Positions 54,245-63,191 are shown, counted from the stretch's first letter. The stretch: DNA of 64,000 nt from a bacterium (GCA_029561455.1 JAKQIY010000009.1:1-64000); one strand, 5' to 3'. The notes: generated from the letters alone by a model not told the origin. Program-made: numbers and translations.

Positions 54245-54619
54245 ATGTTATATGAAGAAATAACCGGAAGTATTTTAGATTCTGCATTTATGGTAGCAAA
54301 TGAATTGGGTGCGGGATTTCTCGAATCGGTTTATGAAAAGGCTATGGTCGTTGCTTTAAAGGAAAAACATTTGAATGTTGAAATCCAAAAACCGATTAGT
54401 GTTATTTTTCATAACCAAAATGTGGGTGATTTTTATGCCGATATATTGGTTGAGGATAAAGTAATTATCGAATTAAAAGCGGTAAAAGCAATTCTTCCCG
54501 AACACCAGGCGCAAGTTATAAACTATTTAAAAGCAACCGGCTATGAAGTCGGTCTGTTAATTAATTTTGGGACACCCAAAATTGAATATAAAAGACTAAC
54601 AAGATATAAAGATATTTAA
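54245..54619 (+). CDS. GxxExxY protein (PD-(D/E)XK-like)
   Basis: 124 residues. The family motif is present as GAGFLESVY (Gly24, Glu27, Tyr30) after the opening EEITGSILDSAFMVANELG. The nuclease-like core carries Asp in DFYADILVED and the E-x-K of IIELKAVKAI. It is often annotated as a nuclease-fold protein of unknown role. Here it sits between hsdR and hsdMS in the same orientation and is bracketed by matching short repeats, the left of which provides its ribosome site. Whether it is part of the restriction system or a cassette that arrived with the repeats cannot be decided from sequence. Confidence 0.88.
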   Translation: MLYEEITGSILDSAFMVANELGAGFLESVYEKAMVVALKEKHLNVEIQKPISVIFHNQNVGDFYADILVEDKVIIELKAVKAILPEHQAQVINYLKATGYEVGLLINFGTPKIEYKRLTRYKDI

Positions 54620-54630
54620 AAAGTTAAAGT

Positions 54631-54697
54631 GAAATGGATTAACAGGATTTTGGGAATATATATTTCCATCCTGTATATCCTGTCAATCAATGTTTTA
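54631..54697. repeat. short palindromic repeat between GxxExxY and hsdMS
   Basis: GAAATGGATTAACAGGATTT at the left is mirrored by ATCCTGTATATCCTGTCAAT at 54668-54687, ending CAATGTTTTAA. The right arm is almost identical to that of the copy inside hsdMS at 55984-56013. Confidence 0.85.
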
Positions 54698-54711
54698 AAT
54701 ATACGGATAAA

Positions 54712-57198
54712 ATGCTAGACACCGACACCAAACGACGCATAGATACGGCCCGCGATATCCTTGTAGGTAAAGTTCCCGATCCCAAAAGTCAGGTTGAACA
54801 AATAACCATTGCGCTGATTTACAAGTTCATGGATGACATGGACAAGGAATCTGTGGCGATGGGCGGCAAAGCCAGCTTTTTTACCGGCGATTATGAACGC
54901 TATGCCTGGTCGAAAATTTTCGATCCCCGCCTGGGCGGTTTTGAAATGCTGGCGCTGTATAGTGAAGCCATAATCAAGCTGAACCAAAACCCGAATATTC
55001 CGCAACTGTTCCGTGATATATTCAAGAATGCTTTTTTACCATATCGTGACCCGGAAACACTGAAACTATTTTTAAAAACCATAAACGAATTCAGCTATGA
55101 CCATTCCGAACGACTGGGCGATGCGTTTGAATATTTATTATCGGTGCTTGGCAGCCAGGGCGACGCCGGGCAATTCCGCACGCCGCGCCATATTATCGAT
55201 TTTATGGTGCAGGTAGTCAATCCGCAAAAACATGAAACTGTGCTGGACCCGGCCTGCGGAACGGCCGGATTTCTTATATCGTCCTACAAGCACATTCTCA
55301 AAGAAAACACACAAAAGTACCCCGGTGACTTGTTAACCGGCGATGAAGCCAAAAAATTGTATAGCAATTTTAAAGGTTATGATATTTCACCGGATATGGT
55401 GCGCTTGTCACTGGTAAATTTGTACCTGCACGGTTTTGCCCAGCCGCAAATTATTGAATACGACACGTTGACCAGCGAAGAACGCTGGAACGAATATGCC
55501 GATGTCATTATGGCCAATCCGCCGTTCATGTCGCCGAAAGGAGGGATCAAGCCGCATAAAAGATTTTCGGTGCAGAGTAACCGCAGCGAAGTGTTGTTTG
55601 TGGATTATATCGCCGAACACCTGACGCCCACCGGCCGCGCCGCAGTGATCGTTCCCGAAGGTATTATCTTTCAAAGCGCCGGGGCGTACAAGCAACTACG
55701 TAAAATGCTGGTGGAAAATTATCTTTATGCTGTTGTTTCGCTGCCGGCCGGTATCTTTAATCCCTATTCAGGCGTAAAAACCTCTATTCTTTTAATGGAC
55801 AGACAGATAGCAAAAAAGACTGATTCGATTCTGTTTGTCAAAATAGAGAATGACGGCTTTGGTTTGGGTGCGCAAAGGAGGGAACAGGCCGGTAGCGACT
55901 TGCCCAATGCGGTAAGTGCGCTTGCCGAATGGAAAAAAGCCATCAACATGGATAAACAGGATGGACAGGATAAAGAGGAAAAAATATCCTGTATATCCTG
56001 CTCATCCATGTTTAATTCATTTCTGGAGAGCGGCCTGGCTTTGCCGGTGAAAAAAGTGATGCTGGCGGAAAATGGGGAATATAATTTGACCGGGGACAGG
56101 TATCGAACGACACAAAAAAGGGGGCAACAGAAGTGGCCTTTGGTGAAGTTGGGGGACGTATGTTCTTTTGAATATGGTAAAAGTTTACCGGAGAAGAATA
56201 GAATATCAGGGCCTTATCCAGTAATGGGGTCTAATGGACGAACGGGTTTTCATAATGAATGTCTAGTTGAAGGCCCTGTAATAATTATAGGTAGAAAAGG
56301 ATCTTCTGGTGAAGTTGTTTGGGAAGAACAAAATTGTTATCCCATAGATACAACATATTATATAAAAGTTGATACAAAGCGAATAAATCTAAAGTGGTTT
56401 TATTATATTCTCAAAAGTTTAGATTTAACCAAATTAAGTGGGGGTGCAGGAATTCCTGGTTTAAATAGAAATGATGCTTATTTAAAAGCAATTCCTCTCC
56501 CACCTCTCGAAGTTCAACGCGAAATTGTAGCGGAGATTGAAGGCTACCAGAAACTCATCGATGGCGCGCGGCAAGTGGTAGATAGCTGGAAACCGCAGAT
56601 AGAAATTGATCCGCAATGGCCGATGGTTTTACTGGAAGAATACATTGATTTTGTTAGTGGATTGACACTCTCGATTCCAGAATGTGAAGCAGAAAATGGT
56701 ATTCCAATAATTTCAATGAATAATATTCTAGAAGATGGCACATTGGTAAAAGAAGGTCTTCGATTTATTGATATCCCAAAGAAAAGTGGAATACACTACC
56801 TTCAAAAAGGAGATTTGCTTTTTAATTGGCGTAATGGGAGCAAACATTTAGTAGGTAAGACGGGTTATTTTGATTGGGATGGAGATTATGTATTTGCATC
56901 TTTCTGTCTTGGTATTAGACCTAAACCACAATTTTTTGACAACCGATATCTTTGGTATTTACTTAACATCTACCGTATTGATGGAAAATATCAATCATTT
57001 ATGAGGCAAAATGTAAATGGCTTATTTAACCGCGAAGAACTGAAAATACTGCCCATCCAATTGCCGCCTCTGGCTGTACAACAAGAAATCGTTCTTAAGT
57101 TAGAAACAGAGAGGAATATTATTAATAAATGCTACGAGTTGATAAAAATATATGAAGATAAAATTAAAAGGGTAATTGACAAGGTTTGGGAAGAATAG
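54712..57198 (+). CDS. fused type I methyltransferase-specificity protein (HsdM-HsdS)
   Basis: 828 residues. The HsdM half has the helical N-terminal domain (1-~145), SAM motif I DPACGTAGFLIS (179-190) and catalytic motif NPPF (269-272) for N6-adenine methylation. From about 475 it is HsdS-like: a first target-recognition domain (KWPLVKLGDVCSFEYGKSLP), conserved helix (LPPLEVQREIVAEIEGYQKLID), second target-recognition domain (PQWPMVLLEEYIDFVSGLTL) and terminal helix (LPPLAVQQEIVLKLE). It methylates and specifies the recognition site and would direct HsdR. Between the halves, residues ~411-435 (INMDKQDGQDKEEKISCIS...) are encoded by an inserted palindromic repeat. M and S are usually separate genes, so this is a compact variant. 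Confidence 0.92.
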   Translation: MLDTDTKRRIDTARDILVGKVPDPKSQVEQITIALIYKFMDDMDKESVAMGGKASFFTGDYERYAWSKIFDPRLGGFEMLALYSEAIIKLNQNPNIPQLFRDIFKNAFLPYRDPETLKLFLKTINEFSYDHSERLGDAFEYLLSVLGSQGDAGQFRTPRHIIDFMVQVVNPQKHETVLDPACGTAGFLISSYKHILKENTQKYPGDLLTGDEAKKLYSNFKGYDISPDMVRLSLVNLYLHGFAQPQIIEYDTLTSEERWNEYADVIMANPPFMSPKGGIKPHKRFSVQSNRSEVLFVDYIAEHLTPTGRAAVIVPEGIIFQSAGAYKQLRKMLVENYLYAVVSLPAGIFNPYSGVKTSILLMDRQIAKKTDSILFVKIENDGFGLGAQRREQAGSDLPNAVSALAEWKKAINMDKQDGQDKEEKISCISCSSMFNSFLESGLALPVKKVMLAENGEYNLTGDRYRTTQKRGQQKWPLVKLGDVCSFEYGKSLPEKNRISGPYPVMGSNGRTGFHNECLVEGPVIIIGRKGSSGEVVWEEQNCYPIDTTYYIKVDTKRINLKWFYYILKSLDLTKLSGGAGIPGLNRNDAYLKAIPLPPLEVQREIVAEIEGYQKLIDGARQVVDSWKPQIEIDPQWPMVLLEEYIDFVSGLTLSIPECEAENGIPIISMNNILEDGTLVKEGLRFIDIPKKSGIHYLQKGDLLFNWRNGSKHLVGKTGYFDWDGDYVFASFCLGIRPKPQFFDNRYLWYLLNIYRIDGKYQSFMRQNVNGLFNREELKILPIQLPPLAVQQEIVLKLETERNIINKCYELIKIYEDKIKRVIDKVWEE
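55945..56013. repeat. palindromic repeat inserted in frame inside hsdMS
   Basis: Left arm AACATGGATAAACAGGATGG (from 55945), right arm TATCCTGTATATCCTGCTCA (from 55984) to CATGTTT. It is the same element as at 54211 and 54631, and it adds about 23 codons to the linker between the methylase and specificity halves without breaking the frame. Confidence 0.85.
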
Positions 57199-57203
57199 GG
57201 AAG

Positions 57204-57403
57204 AGTAGGGTGGGTCTTGACCCACCATTTAATAGTTGTGTAACATATTGTTTTTATTAATGTATATGGTGGGATAGAATCCCACCCTACATTTTCTGCA
57301 CTCGCTCCTGCCCGTGAATGCAAGGGGCAAAAGCCCCTTGTTCTGATTATCATTTTTTAATATTGGTTATTTTGTGTAGAGACAAGGCATGCCTTGTCTC
57401 TAC
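57204..57403. repeat. cluster of palindromic intergenic elements
   Basis: An element with inverted ends TAGGGTGGG ... CCCACCCTA (57206-57290) contains hairpins GGTGGGTCTTGACCCACC and GGTGGGATAGAATCCCACC. Then come CAAGGGGCAAAAGCCCCTTG (57321-57340), which may terminate hsdMS, and a perfect 28-bp palindrome (57376-57403, centre AAGGCATGCCTT). No coding capacity. Confidence 0.8.
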
Positions 57404-57441
57404 GGGGGCATTGTTAAACCTCAAATAATGGATCATTAAAA

Positions 57442-59583
57442 TCATTTCAACAGAATCATTTTACAAATCTGTCGTGAACCATCCGGAAATTCTACTGTAT
57501 AAAAGTATACACCGCTGGCCAGCTTTTCCGCAGTAAATTCTTCCTTGTATTCAACACCTTCACGGACCTGTACTGCACGGGAATATACCAGCGTTCCTGT
57601 CACATCAAAAACCGAAAAACGAGCCTGACCGGTTTGCGGGGAAGTGAATTTTATAGTGGTGGTCGCATTAAATGGATTGGGATAATTCTGCTGCAAGCCA
57701 AACTCTACAGGGACATTGTTTTGTTCCCCAATTTCCGTCCCCGTAATGGGCAGAGTCAGTTCCACAACCAGGCCCTCACTGGTCAGCACAGCGTCGCTCG
57801 AAACGGACGCACCTTCCAGCGAGGCGCTGATGGTATAATCGCCCAGAAAACCGCGCACCTGGTATTGACCATCGCGGTTGGTCACTCCGGCAACATCCGT
57901 CCACCATTGGTTAAACACCAGGTCGGTATAGGCGTAATAATTCGGTTTGAAGGACCAGTCCGTGCGGATCATGGCGCCGGTAGGCCGCCACATCATGCCT
58001 TCCCAGAATCCCCACATTACGAATTTGTTGGTCGCGGGGTGACTGAAAATTGCCGTTATAAAGTCCCTGGTAAAAGCCGCCTGCGCTGCTTCATCGCGGG
58101 TACTAAAATCAAATTCAGTGACCTGAATGGGGATGTTATATTGCCCGAATCTGTCCAGAATAGAAACGATTTCCGGAATACCGGTGAGATTTTCATCAAA
58201 ATGGCATTGCATGCCAATCCCACCCAGTGGCGCATTGCCGGCCTGCAATAATTCTATCACGCGCGCCAGGTTATCCTGAAAGCCCTTGACTCCGCCACCG
58301 GCCAGTATATTATATTCATTGAGGATCAACCTGGGCAGGGAATCGATCTCGTGCACATAGTTGTACCAGTCGATAAGAACGTCTTCACCCAAAGCATCCA
58401 TAACATCATGATTCATGTAGGGTTCATTAACGACATCCCATTCCGCCAGCCCAAATTCCTGACCAATGGGAACCACCTCATCCAGATGCACTTTAATAGC
58501 ATCGTCCAGGGCAACCGGGTCATCTTTCAATCCCTCGTAAAAGGAGGGCATCCATTGCCAGCCCGGCCAAACAAGCACATGACCTTTGGTTATAATATTA
58601 TTCTCATCCAGCCATGCCGCCATTTGTGTGTAGGTATTACGCACATCTTGGGACGAATACCAGCCCCAGTCGTCGCTGTTACCGCCCATATAAAATGGAG
58701 TCGTTGCCCGGTTGAATAACTGTTTCAACGCCGCTTTGTATTTTATTGCCGTTTGATCGTTTTTAAGCACGAGGTCTTCGATAAAGGTACCAAACCCGAA
58801 AGCGTGGTTGGTCATTTTAACAGTCACGGATGCATTTTTCACCGCCTGGCCGTTGCTATTTTTTACCAGTACTGTTATATCGCCCTTGCGGTATTGTTCG
58901 ATCCGGGCGGCGGCAGCAGCGCGCCACGGCGCATTTGCTTCCATGCCGTCATAATAGATCGGCGTGGTTGGCAGATCATCGAGATCAATATCCGCTCCAA
59001 GATTTAGGGCGATGATACCGCCTACTTCAATTTTTTGTTTCATAAAGCCGAGGTGAAAGGTCGCTTCCATTTGACCGGGATCATATTGCTGATCCGCCCG
59101 GGCGATAAGATAATGTTTTGTCCATGCCGGACGTATTGTTAGTGATTTGCTGCCGAGTCCGTTATAGGGCGGTCCGGCTTTTTGTATATACAGGAATGCT
59201 TCGCCGTTGCCGTCATCCGCTTCGGATTCCAGGACGCGGATGTAGAAAATATAAAACAGGTAATCATCTTTGTACACTGTTTCGGTGTTGCGCGGTGTTT
59301 GCAGTTGCGGTTCCCAGGAGTTTGTCCCGGCTTTTTTAATATCCAGTTGCTGGGCTTTGCTAAACGGCAGCAGGGAATCTACAGTAACAGTCTTTCTGGT
59401 CGTCCCGTTGTCCGAACCAAACGAGTAGCCGGTTAACCGGGAGCAATCGAAAAGTAATTCTCCATCAACCGGGAGATTGAGCCGTTCTGCGGCCAGGTAG
59501 GCGTCGAACTTGGGATCCGGTTGGGCTTGAGCAAAACTGCTTGTTAACAGTAAGCTGAGCAGCAAGAGCACGTGTTTTTCCAT
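57442..59583 (-). CDS. secreted GH10 endo-1,4-beta-xylanase with T9SS domain
   Basis: 713 residues. A signal peptide (LLLTSSFAQA-Q) precedes an N-terminal carbohydrate-binding-like beta domain (about 30-210) and a linker Ig-like segment. The GH10 barrel (about 240-590) has the acid/base Glu387 in WDVVNEP and the nucleophile Glu490 in VTEFDF, plus the substrate-tunnel WGFWEGMMWRPTGAM. Next is a carboxypeptidase-regulatory-like beta domain (about 595-650), then a T9SS sorting domain starting NYPNPFNATTTIKF. It should be exported to cut xylan backbones. GGAG lies 9 bases before the ATG. Flanked by repeats and the MntA/HepT locus. Confidence 0.94.
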   Translation of the reverse strand: MEKHVLLLLSLLLTSSFAQAQPDPKFDAYLAAERLNLPVDGELLFDCSRLTGYSFGSDNGTTRKTVTVDSLLPFSKAQQLDIKKAGTNSWEPQLQTPRNTETVYKDDYLFYIFYIRVLESEADDGNGEAFLYIQKAGPPYNGLGSKSLTIRPAWTKHYLIARADQQYDPGQMEATFHLGFMKQKIEVGGIIALNLGADIDLDDLPTTPIYYDGMEANAPWRAAAAARIEQYRKGDITVLVKNSNGQAVKNASVTVKMTNHAFGFGTFIEDLVLKNDQTAIKYKAALKQLFNRATTPFYMGGNSDDWGWYSSQDVRNTYTQMAAWLDENNIITKGHVLVWPGWQWMPSFYEGLKDDPVALDDAIKVHLDEVVPIGQEFGLAEWDVVNEPYMNHDVMDALGEDVLIDWYNYVHEIDSLPRLILNEYNILAGGGVKGFQDNLARVIELLQAGNAPLGGIGMQCHFDENLTGIPEIVSILDRFGQYNIPIQVTEFDFSTRDEAAQAAFTRDFITAIFSHPATNKFVMWGFWEGMMWRPTGAMIRTDWSFKPNYYAYTDLVFNQWWTDVAGVTNRDGQYQVRGFLGDYTISASLEGASVSSDAVLTSEGLVVELTLPITGTEIGEQNNVPVEFGLQQNYPNPFNATTTIKFTSPQTGQARFSVFDVTGTLVYSRAVQVREGVEYKEEFTAEKLASGVYFYTVEFPDGSRQICKMILLK

Positions 59584-59719
59584 ACGAGGTCACTCCAATA
59601 ATAGCAGGTGATAATAATGATAATATTACATGAATTCGTATAAAGAGTCAAGTTGTTTTTGGGAAAGAATGAAAGGGCGGGAGCTCTGTCAAAATTGGAT
59701 AGATTAAAAGTGATCCAGG

Positions 59720-60058
59720 TTATAAATCGGAAACAATGTTTAGCAAATTTTCCTTTAATAAAGGAATGTCTTTATGGATTGTGGTCCAGATTTCATCCAA
59801 ATCCACCCCAAAATATTGATGAATTAAAATGTCTCTCAATCCGGCAAAGTCTCGCCAGGGAATTTGTTGGTATTTATTTCGGGTGGTATCGGATACAGAT
59901 TTTACGGCTTCACCAATAATTTCCAATTGACGAATAACACCATCCTGGATTAAATGATTCTTCATAAACTCATCCTTACCAGAATTAAGGATATAAGATT
60001 CAATAAAAGTGATGGCATCCAATTAATGATGAAAATAAACGACTTTGTCAATTGGCAT
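59720..60058 (-). pseudogene. HepT-family RNase toxin interrupted by a stop codon
   Basis: The full HepT frame begins at ATG 60058-60056, overlapping mntA by 11 bases as is usual for this pair. It reads MPIDKVVYFHH, then TAA (60025-60023), then continues in the same frame LDAITFIESYILNSG to the end at 59720. Related proteins read straight through here (for example ...YLLHILDAI...), so one codon has become a nonsense codon. The rest is intact, including the RNase/AMPylation motif RDILIHQYF (Rx4HxY). A TTG directly after the stop could restart translation and give a 100-residue protein lacking the first 12 residues; otherwise the toxin is dead. Confidence 0.75.
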
Positions 60059-60341
60059 TATAAATCACCTTCAAGTCATCCATGATATTTTTTCGTATGT
60101 AAGGGCTTATCGACCTTTCGGTGACCAGGTCGACTTTTTTCCCAAGAATTTCGCTTAATTCTCTTTTAAGCCGGATAAGAGCTAACAAACCGTTACTTTG
60201 CGAAAACCGGATTACAAAATCAATATCACTTGTTTCCGTTTGTTCTCCCCGAGCATACGAGCCAAACAAGCCCAACATAGCGACATTGTTTTTCTTTAAA
60301 AGATCAATGACTTCTTTTCTGGTAAAAATCTCTTCAATCAT
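60048..60341 (-). CDS. mntA: MntA-type nucleotidyltransferase antitoxin
   Basis: 97 residues of the minimal nucleotidyltransferase fold. The motif GSYARGEQTETSDIDF carries the GSx10DxD catalytic signature, with the third carboxylate likely in KVDLVTE. MntA proteins inactivate the HepT RNase by transferring AMP to the Tyr of its RxxxxHxY motif. The gene precedes and overlaps the hepT frame. Because hepT carries a nonsense codon, the antitoxin may now be idle or protect against HepT homologues elsewhere. Confidence 0.9.
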   Translation of the reverse strand: MIEEIFTRKEVIDLLKKNNVAMLGLFGSYARGEQTETSDIDFVIRFSQSNGLLALIRLKRELSEILGKKVDLVTERSISPYIRKNIMDDLKVIYNAN

Positions 60342-60448
60342 GTAAATGGTTCCGTTATATTATCAACTAGACACGCTTAATAATATGAAAACAATAATTA
60401 TAAATCAATAATTTTTTGAATTTTCATAGCATAAAAAATTAATCCTCA

Positions 60449-60585
60449 GGGTGGGATTTTATCCCAACCTACATTTCCTATACCGGGATATGTAAGGGCA
60501 GAGCTCGCCCCTGCCCTTATTTTATAGGAGCATCCGCAAATGGGCAACCGCAAGGTGGGCATCCGCAAGGGATGCCCCTCCGTGA
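60449..60585. repeat. cluster of palindromic intergenic elements
   Basis: Three hairpins in a row: GGGTGGGATTTTATCCCAAC (60449), TAAGGGCAGAGCTCGCCCCT with its complement to 60519, and GGGCATCCGCAAGGGATGCCC-type (60557-60577). They fill most of the 352-base gap between mntA and hutU (60342-60693); the rest is AT-rich with no gene. Confidence 0.7.
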
Positions 60586-60693
60586 CATCAAATTTCCTTG
60601 ACTTTGGTTCTTATCGCCATTATATTCTTGTATGAATATTATATTATTTGCGCCAATTTACACAAATCATCTCACCTTCCACAGGAGGACACG

Positions 60694-62727
60694 ATGATCG
60701 ATAATAATGATATTTCCCACGCCATGACCATCCACCTCGGTCAGCTATTCAACAAATTACCGGAAAAACCTGATTTTATACCCGGCATTCGCCGCGCCCC
60801 GAAACGCAGCGCCAACCTTTCCCCGAATGATATAAAACTGGCCTTACGCAACGCCCTGCGCTATATCCCGCAACCATGGCACGCGCAACTGGCCCCGGAA
60901 TTTTTGGATGAATTGCAATCCACCGGACGCATCTACGGCTACCGCTTTCGTCCCACGGGCAAAATCACCGCTAAACCTGTGGACGAATATATCGGCAAAT
61001 GTCTCAAGGGCCGCGCTTTCCAGGTGATGATCGACAATAATCTCGATTTCGACGTAGCCTTGTATCCCTACGAACTGGTGACCTACGGCGAAACCGGCCA
61101 GGTGTGCCAGAACTGGATGCAGTACCGGCTGATTAAAAAGTACCTCGAAACGCTCACCCGCGAGCAAACCCTGGTGGTGGAATCCGGCCATCCGCTGGGA
61201 CTGTTCCACTCCTCACCGGGTGCGCCGCGCGTTATCATCACCAATGGACTGATGGTGGGATTTGCCGATAACCAGGAGAGCTTTAATCGCGCCGCCGCGC
61301 TGGGCGTCGCCAATTACGGACAAATGACTGCCGGGGGCTGGATGTATATCGGCCCGCAAGGCATTGTACACGGCACCTACAATACCATTCTCAACGCCGC
61401 CCGGCTCAAACTCGGACTTCATAGTGACGCCGATCTGTCCGGCGTGTTATTCGTCTCTTCGGGACTGGGCGGCATGAGCGGCGCGCAGGGACGCGCTGTG
61501 GAAATAGCCAACGGCGTGGCGATCATCGCCGAAGTCGATCCGTCCCGCATCCAGACCCGCTATGCGCAGGGCTGGGTTAAATGCGTTACCGAATCCGCCG
61601 CCGAAGCGTTCAACATCGCCCGCGATTTCCGAAAACAGAAAAAAGGCTGCGCTATTGCTTTTTATGGCAATATTGTCGATCTATTGGAATATGCAGTGCA
61701 GCACCAGGAACACATCGATCTGCTGTCCGACCAGACTTCCTGTCACGCCGTGTACGATGGCGGCTATTGTCCGCAGGGACTCGATTATGCGGCGCGCACG
61801 CAGTTGCTGCAAACCGATCCCGCTGCTTTCCGCAAAAGGGTGGACGCCAGTCTGCGCGTGCATTATGAACAGATTAAAATCCTGGCCGGCTGCGGCGCTT
61901 ACTTTTTCGATTACGGCAACAGCTTTTTAAAATCCGTGTTTGACGCCGGGATTACTGAGGTCTGCAAGAACGGTCGAAATACCAACGACGGCTTTATTTT
62001 CCCCTCGTATGTTGAAGATATAATGGGACCGATGCTGTTCGATTACGGTTACGGGCCCTTCCGCTGGGTGTGTTTGAGCGGCAAAGCGGCGGATTTGGAA
62101 AAGACCGACCGCGCCGCCATGTCCTGCATCGACCCGACCCGCCGCTTCCAGGATCGGGATAATTACAACTGGATCCGCGACGCCGGCAAAAACAAGCTGG
62201 TGGTCGGCACGCAGGCGCGCATTCTCTACCAGGATGCGGCCGGACGCATGAATATTGCCCTGCAATTCAACAAACTGGTACGCGATGGCGCCATCGGCCC
62301 GGTGATGATCGGGCGCGATCATCACGATACCGGCGGTACGGATTCACCATTCCGCGAAACCGCGAATATCAAAGACGGCAGCAACATCATGGCGGATATG
62401 GCCGTGCAATGTTACGCCGGGAACGCCGCGCGCGGCATGAGTCTTGTCGCTCTGCACAACGGCGGCGGCGTCGGCATCGGCAAAGCCATCAACGGCGGGT
62501 TTGGGCTGATGCTGGACGGCAGTGCCAGGGTGGATGAGGTCATCAAAAGCGCTATTCCCTGGGATGTGATGGGCGGAGTGGCCCGGCGCGCCTGGGCTGG
62601 CAACGCCAATTCCATCACCACCGTTATGCAATATAACAGTCAGCAGCAGGAGGCGGATCACATTACCCTGCCGTTCCTGGCTGATGATGAATTGATTGAA
62701 AAAACAATCCGTAATGCAAAAAAGTAG
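60694..62727 (+). CDS. hutU: urocanate hydratase
   Basis: 677 residues from the ATG at 60694, with AGGAGG about 5 bases upstream; an in-frame start 96 bases earlier has no ribosome site. This is the longer (about 670-residue) urocanase type. The conserved NAD-binding VSSGLGGMSGAQGRAVEIANG (about 255-275), the DQTSCHAVYDGGYCPQGL loop and the GRDHHDTGGTDSPFRET active-site region are all present. It converts urocanate to imidazolonepropionate in histidine degradation. Followed, after a repeat-containing gap, by the formiminotransferase that handles the end product of the pathway. Confidence 0.95.
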   Translation: MIDNNDISHAMTIHLGQLFNKLPEKPDFIPGIRRAPKRSANLSPNDIKLALRNALRYIPQPWHAQLAPEFLDELQSTGRIYGYRFRPTGKITAKPVDEYIGKCLKGRAFQVMIDNNLDFDVALYPYELVTYGETGQVCQNWMQYRLIKKYLETLTREQTLVVESGHPLGLFHSSPGAPRVIITNGLMVGFADNQESFNRAAALGVANYGQMTAGGWMYIGPQGIVHGTYNTILNAARLKLGLHSDADLSGVLFVSSGLGGMSGAQGRAVEIANGVAIIAEVDPSRIQTRYAQGWVKCVTESAAEAFNIARDFRKQKKGCAIAFYGNIVDLLEYAVQHQEHIDLLSDQTSCHAVYDGGYCPQGLDYAARTQLLQTDPAAFRKRVDASLRVHYEQIKILAGCGAYFFDYGNSFLKSVFDAGITEVCKNGRNTNDGFIFPSYVEDIMGPMLFDYGYGPFRWVCLSGKAADLEKTDRAAMSCIDPTRRFQDRDNYNWIRDAGKNKLVVGTQARILYQDAAGRMNIALQFNKLVRDGAIGPVMIGRDHHDTGGTDSPFRETANIKDGSNIMADMAVQCYAGNAARGMSLVALHNGGGVGIGKAINGGFGLMLDGSARVDEVIKSAIPWDVMGGVARRAWAGNANSITTVMQYNSQQQEADHITLPFLADDELIEKTIRNAKK

Positions 62728-62989
62728 ATAGAGATTATTTTTGCATGGAATAACGGATAGGATGAGCGATGTCCTGTTAAAATAAAAACATTATGAAGAA
62801 TATTCGATAATTAAAAAGGTAATATATTGTTTATAGTGAATTTATTATTAAAACTTAATCAAGTAGTTACAAAAAATAATCATGTTAATAATTCATTACA
62901 ATATTATGATTGAAAGAAAACAAACTCGGGTATTGAACCGGGTTTATAATTAATATTGCCCTCAAATAGATAATTATAACTTGTTTACC

Positions 62990-63050
62990 CTCTGCGGTCT
63001 CTGCGTCTCTGCGTTAAAAAGAAAAACGCAGAGGCGCAGAGGACGCAGAG
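62990..63050. repeat. 26-bp inverted repeat of 'CTCTGCG' units
   Basis: CTCTGCGGTCTCTGCGTCTC (from 62990) to GCGTT, mirrored by AACGCAGAGGCGCAGAGGAC (63025-63044) to GCAGAG. It forms a long hairpin with a 9-base loop. The surrounding 62728-63191 is AT-rich, with no gene or terminator otherwise recognised. Confidence 0.85.
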
Positions 63051-63191
63051 AAAAATTTGCAATTTATTTAAAAGAATAGAGTTCATATTTTCAAAGTAAC
63101 CCACTAAAAACAATAGAAACAAAATTATTATATTAAATTCTTTGGGTTTAATGTCGAAATTAAGGTAGAATATTAGTACAAGGAGCAGAGA

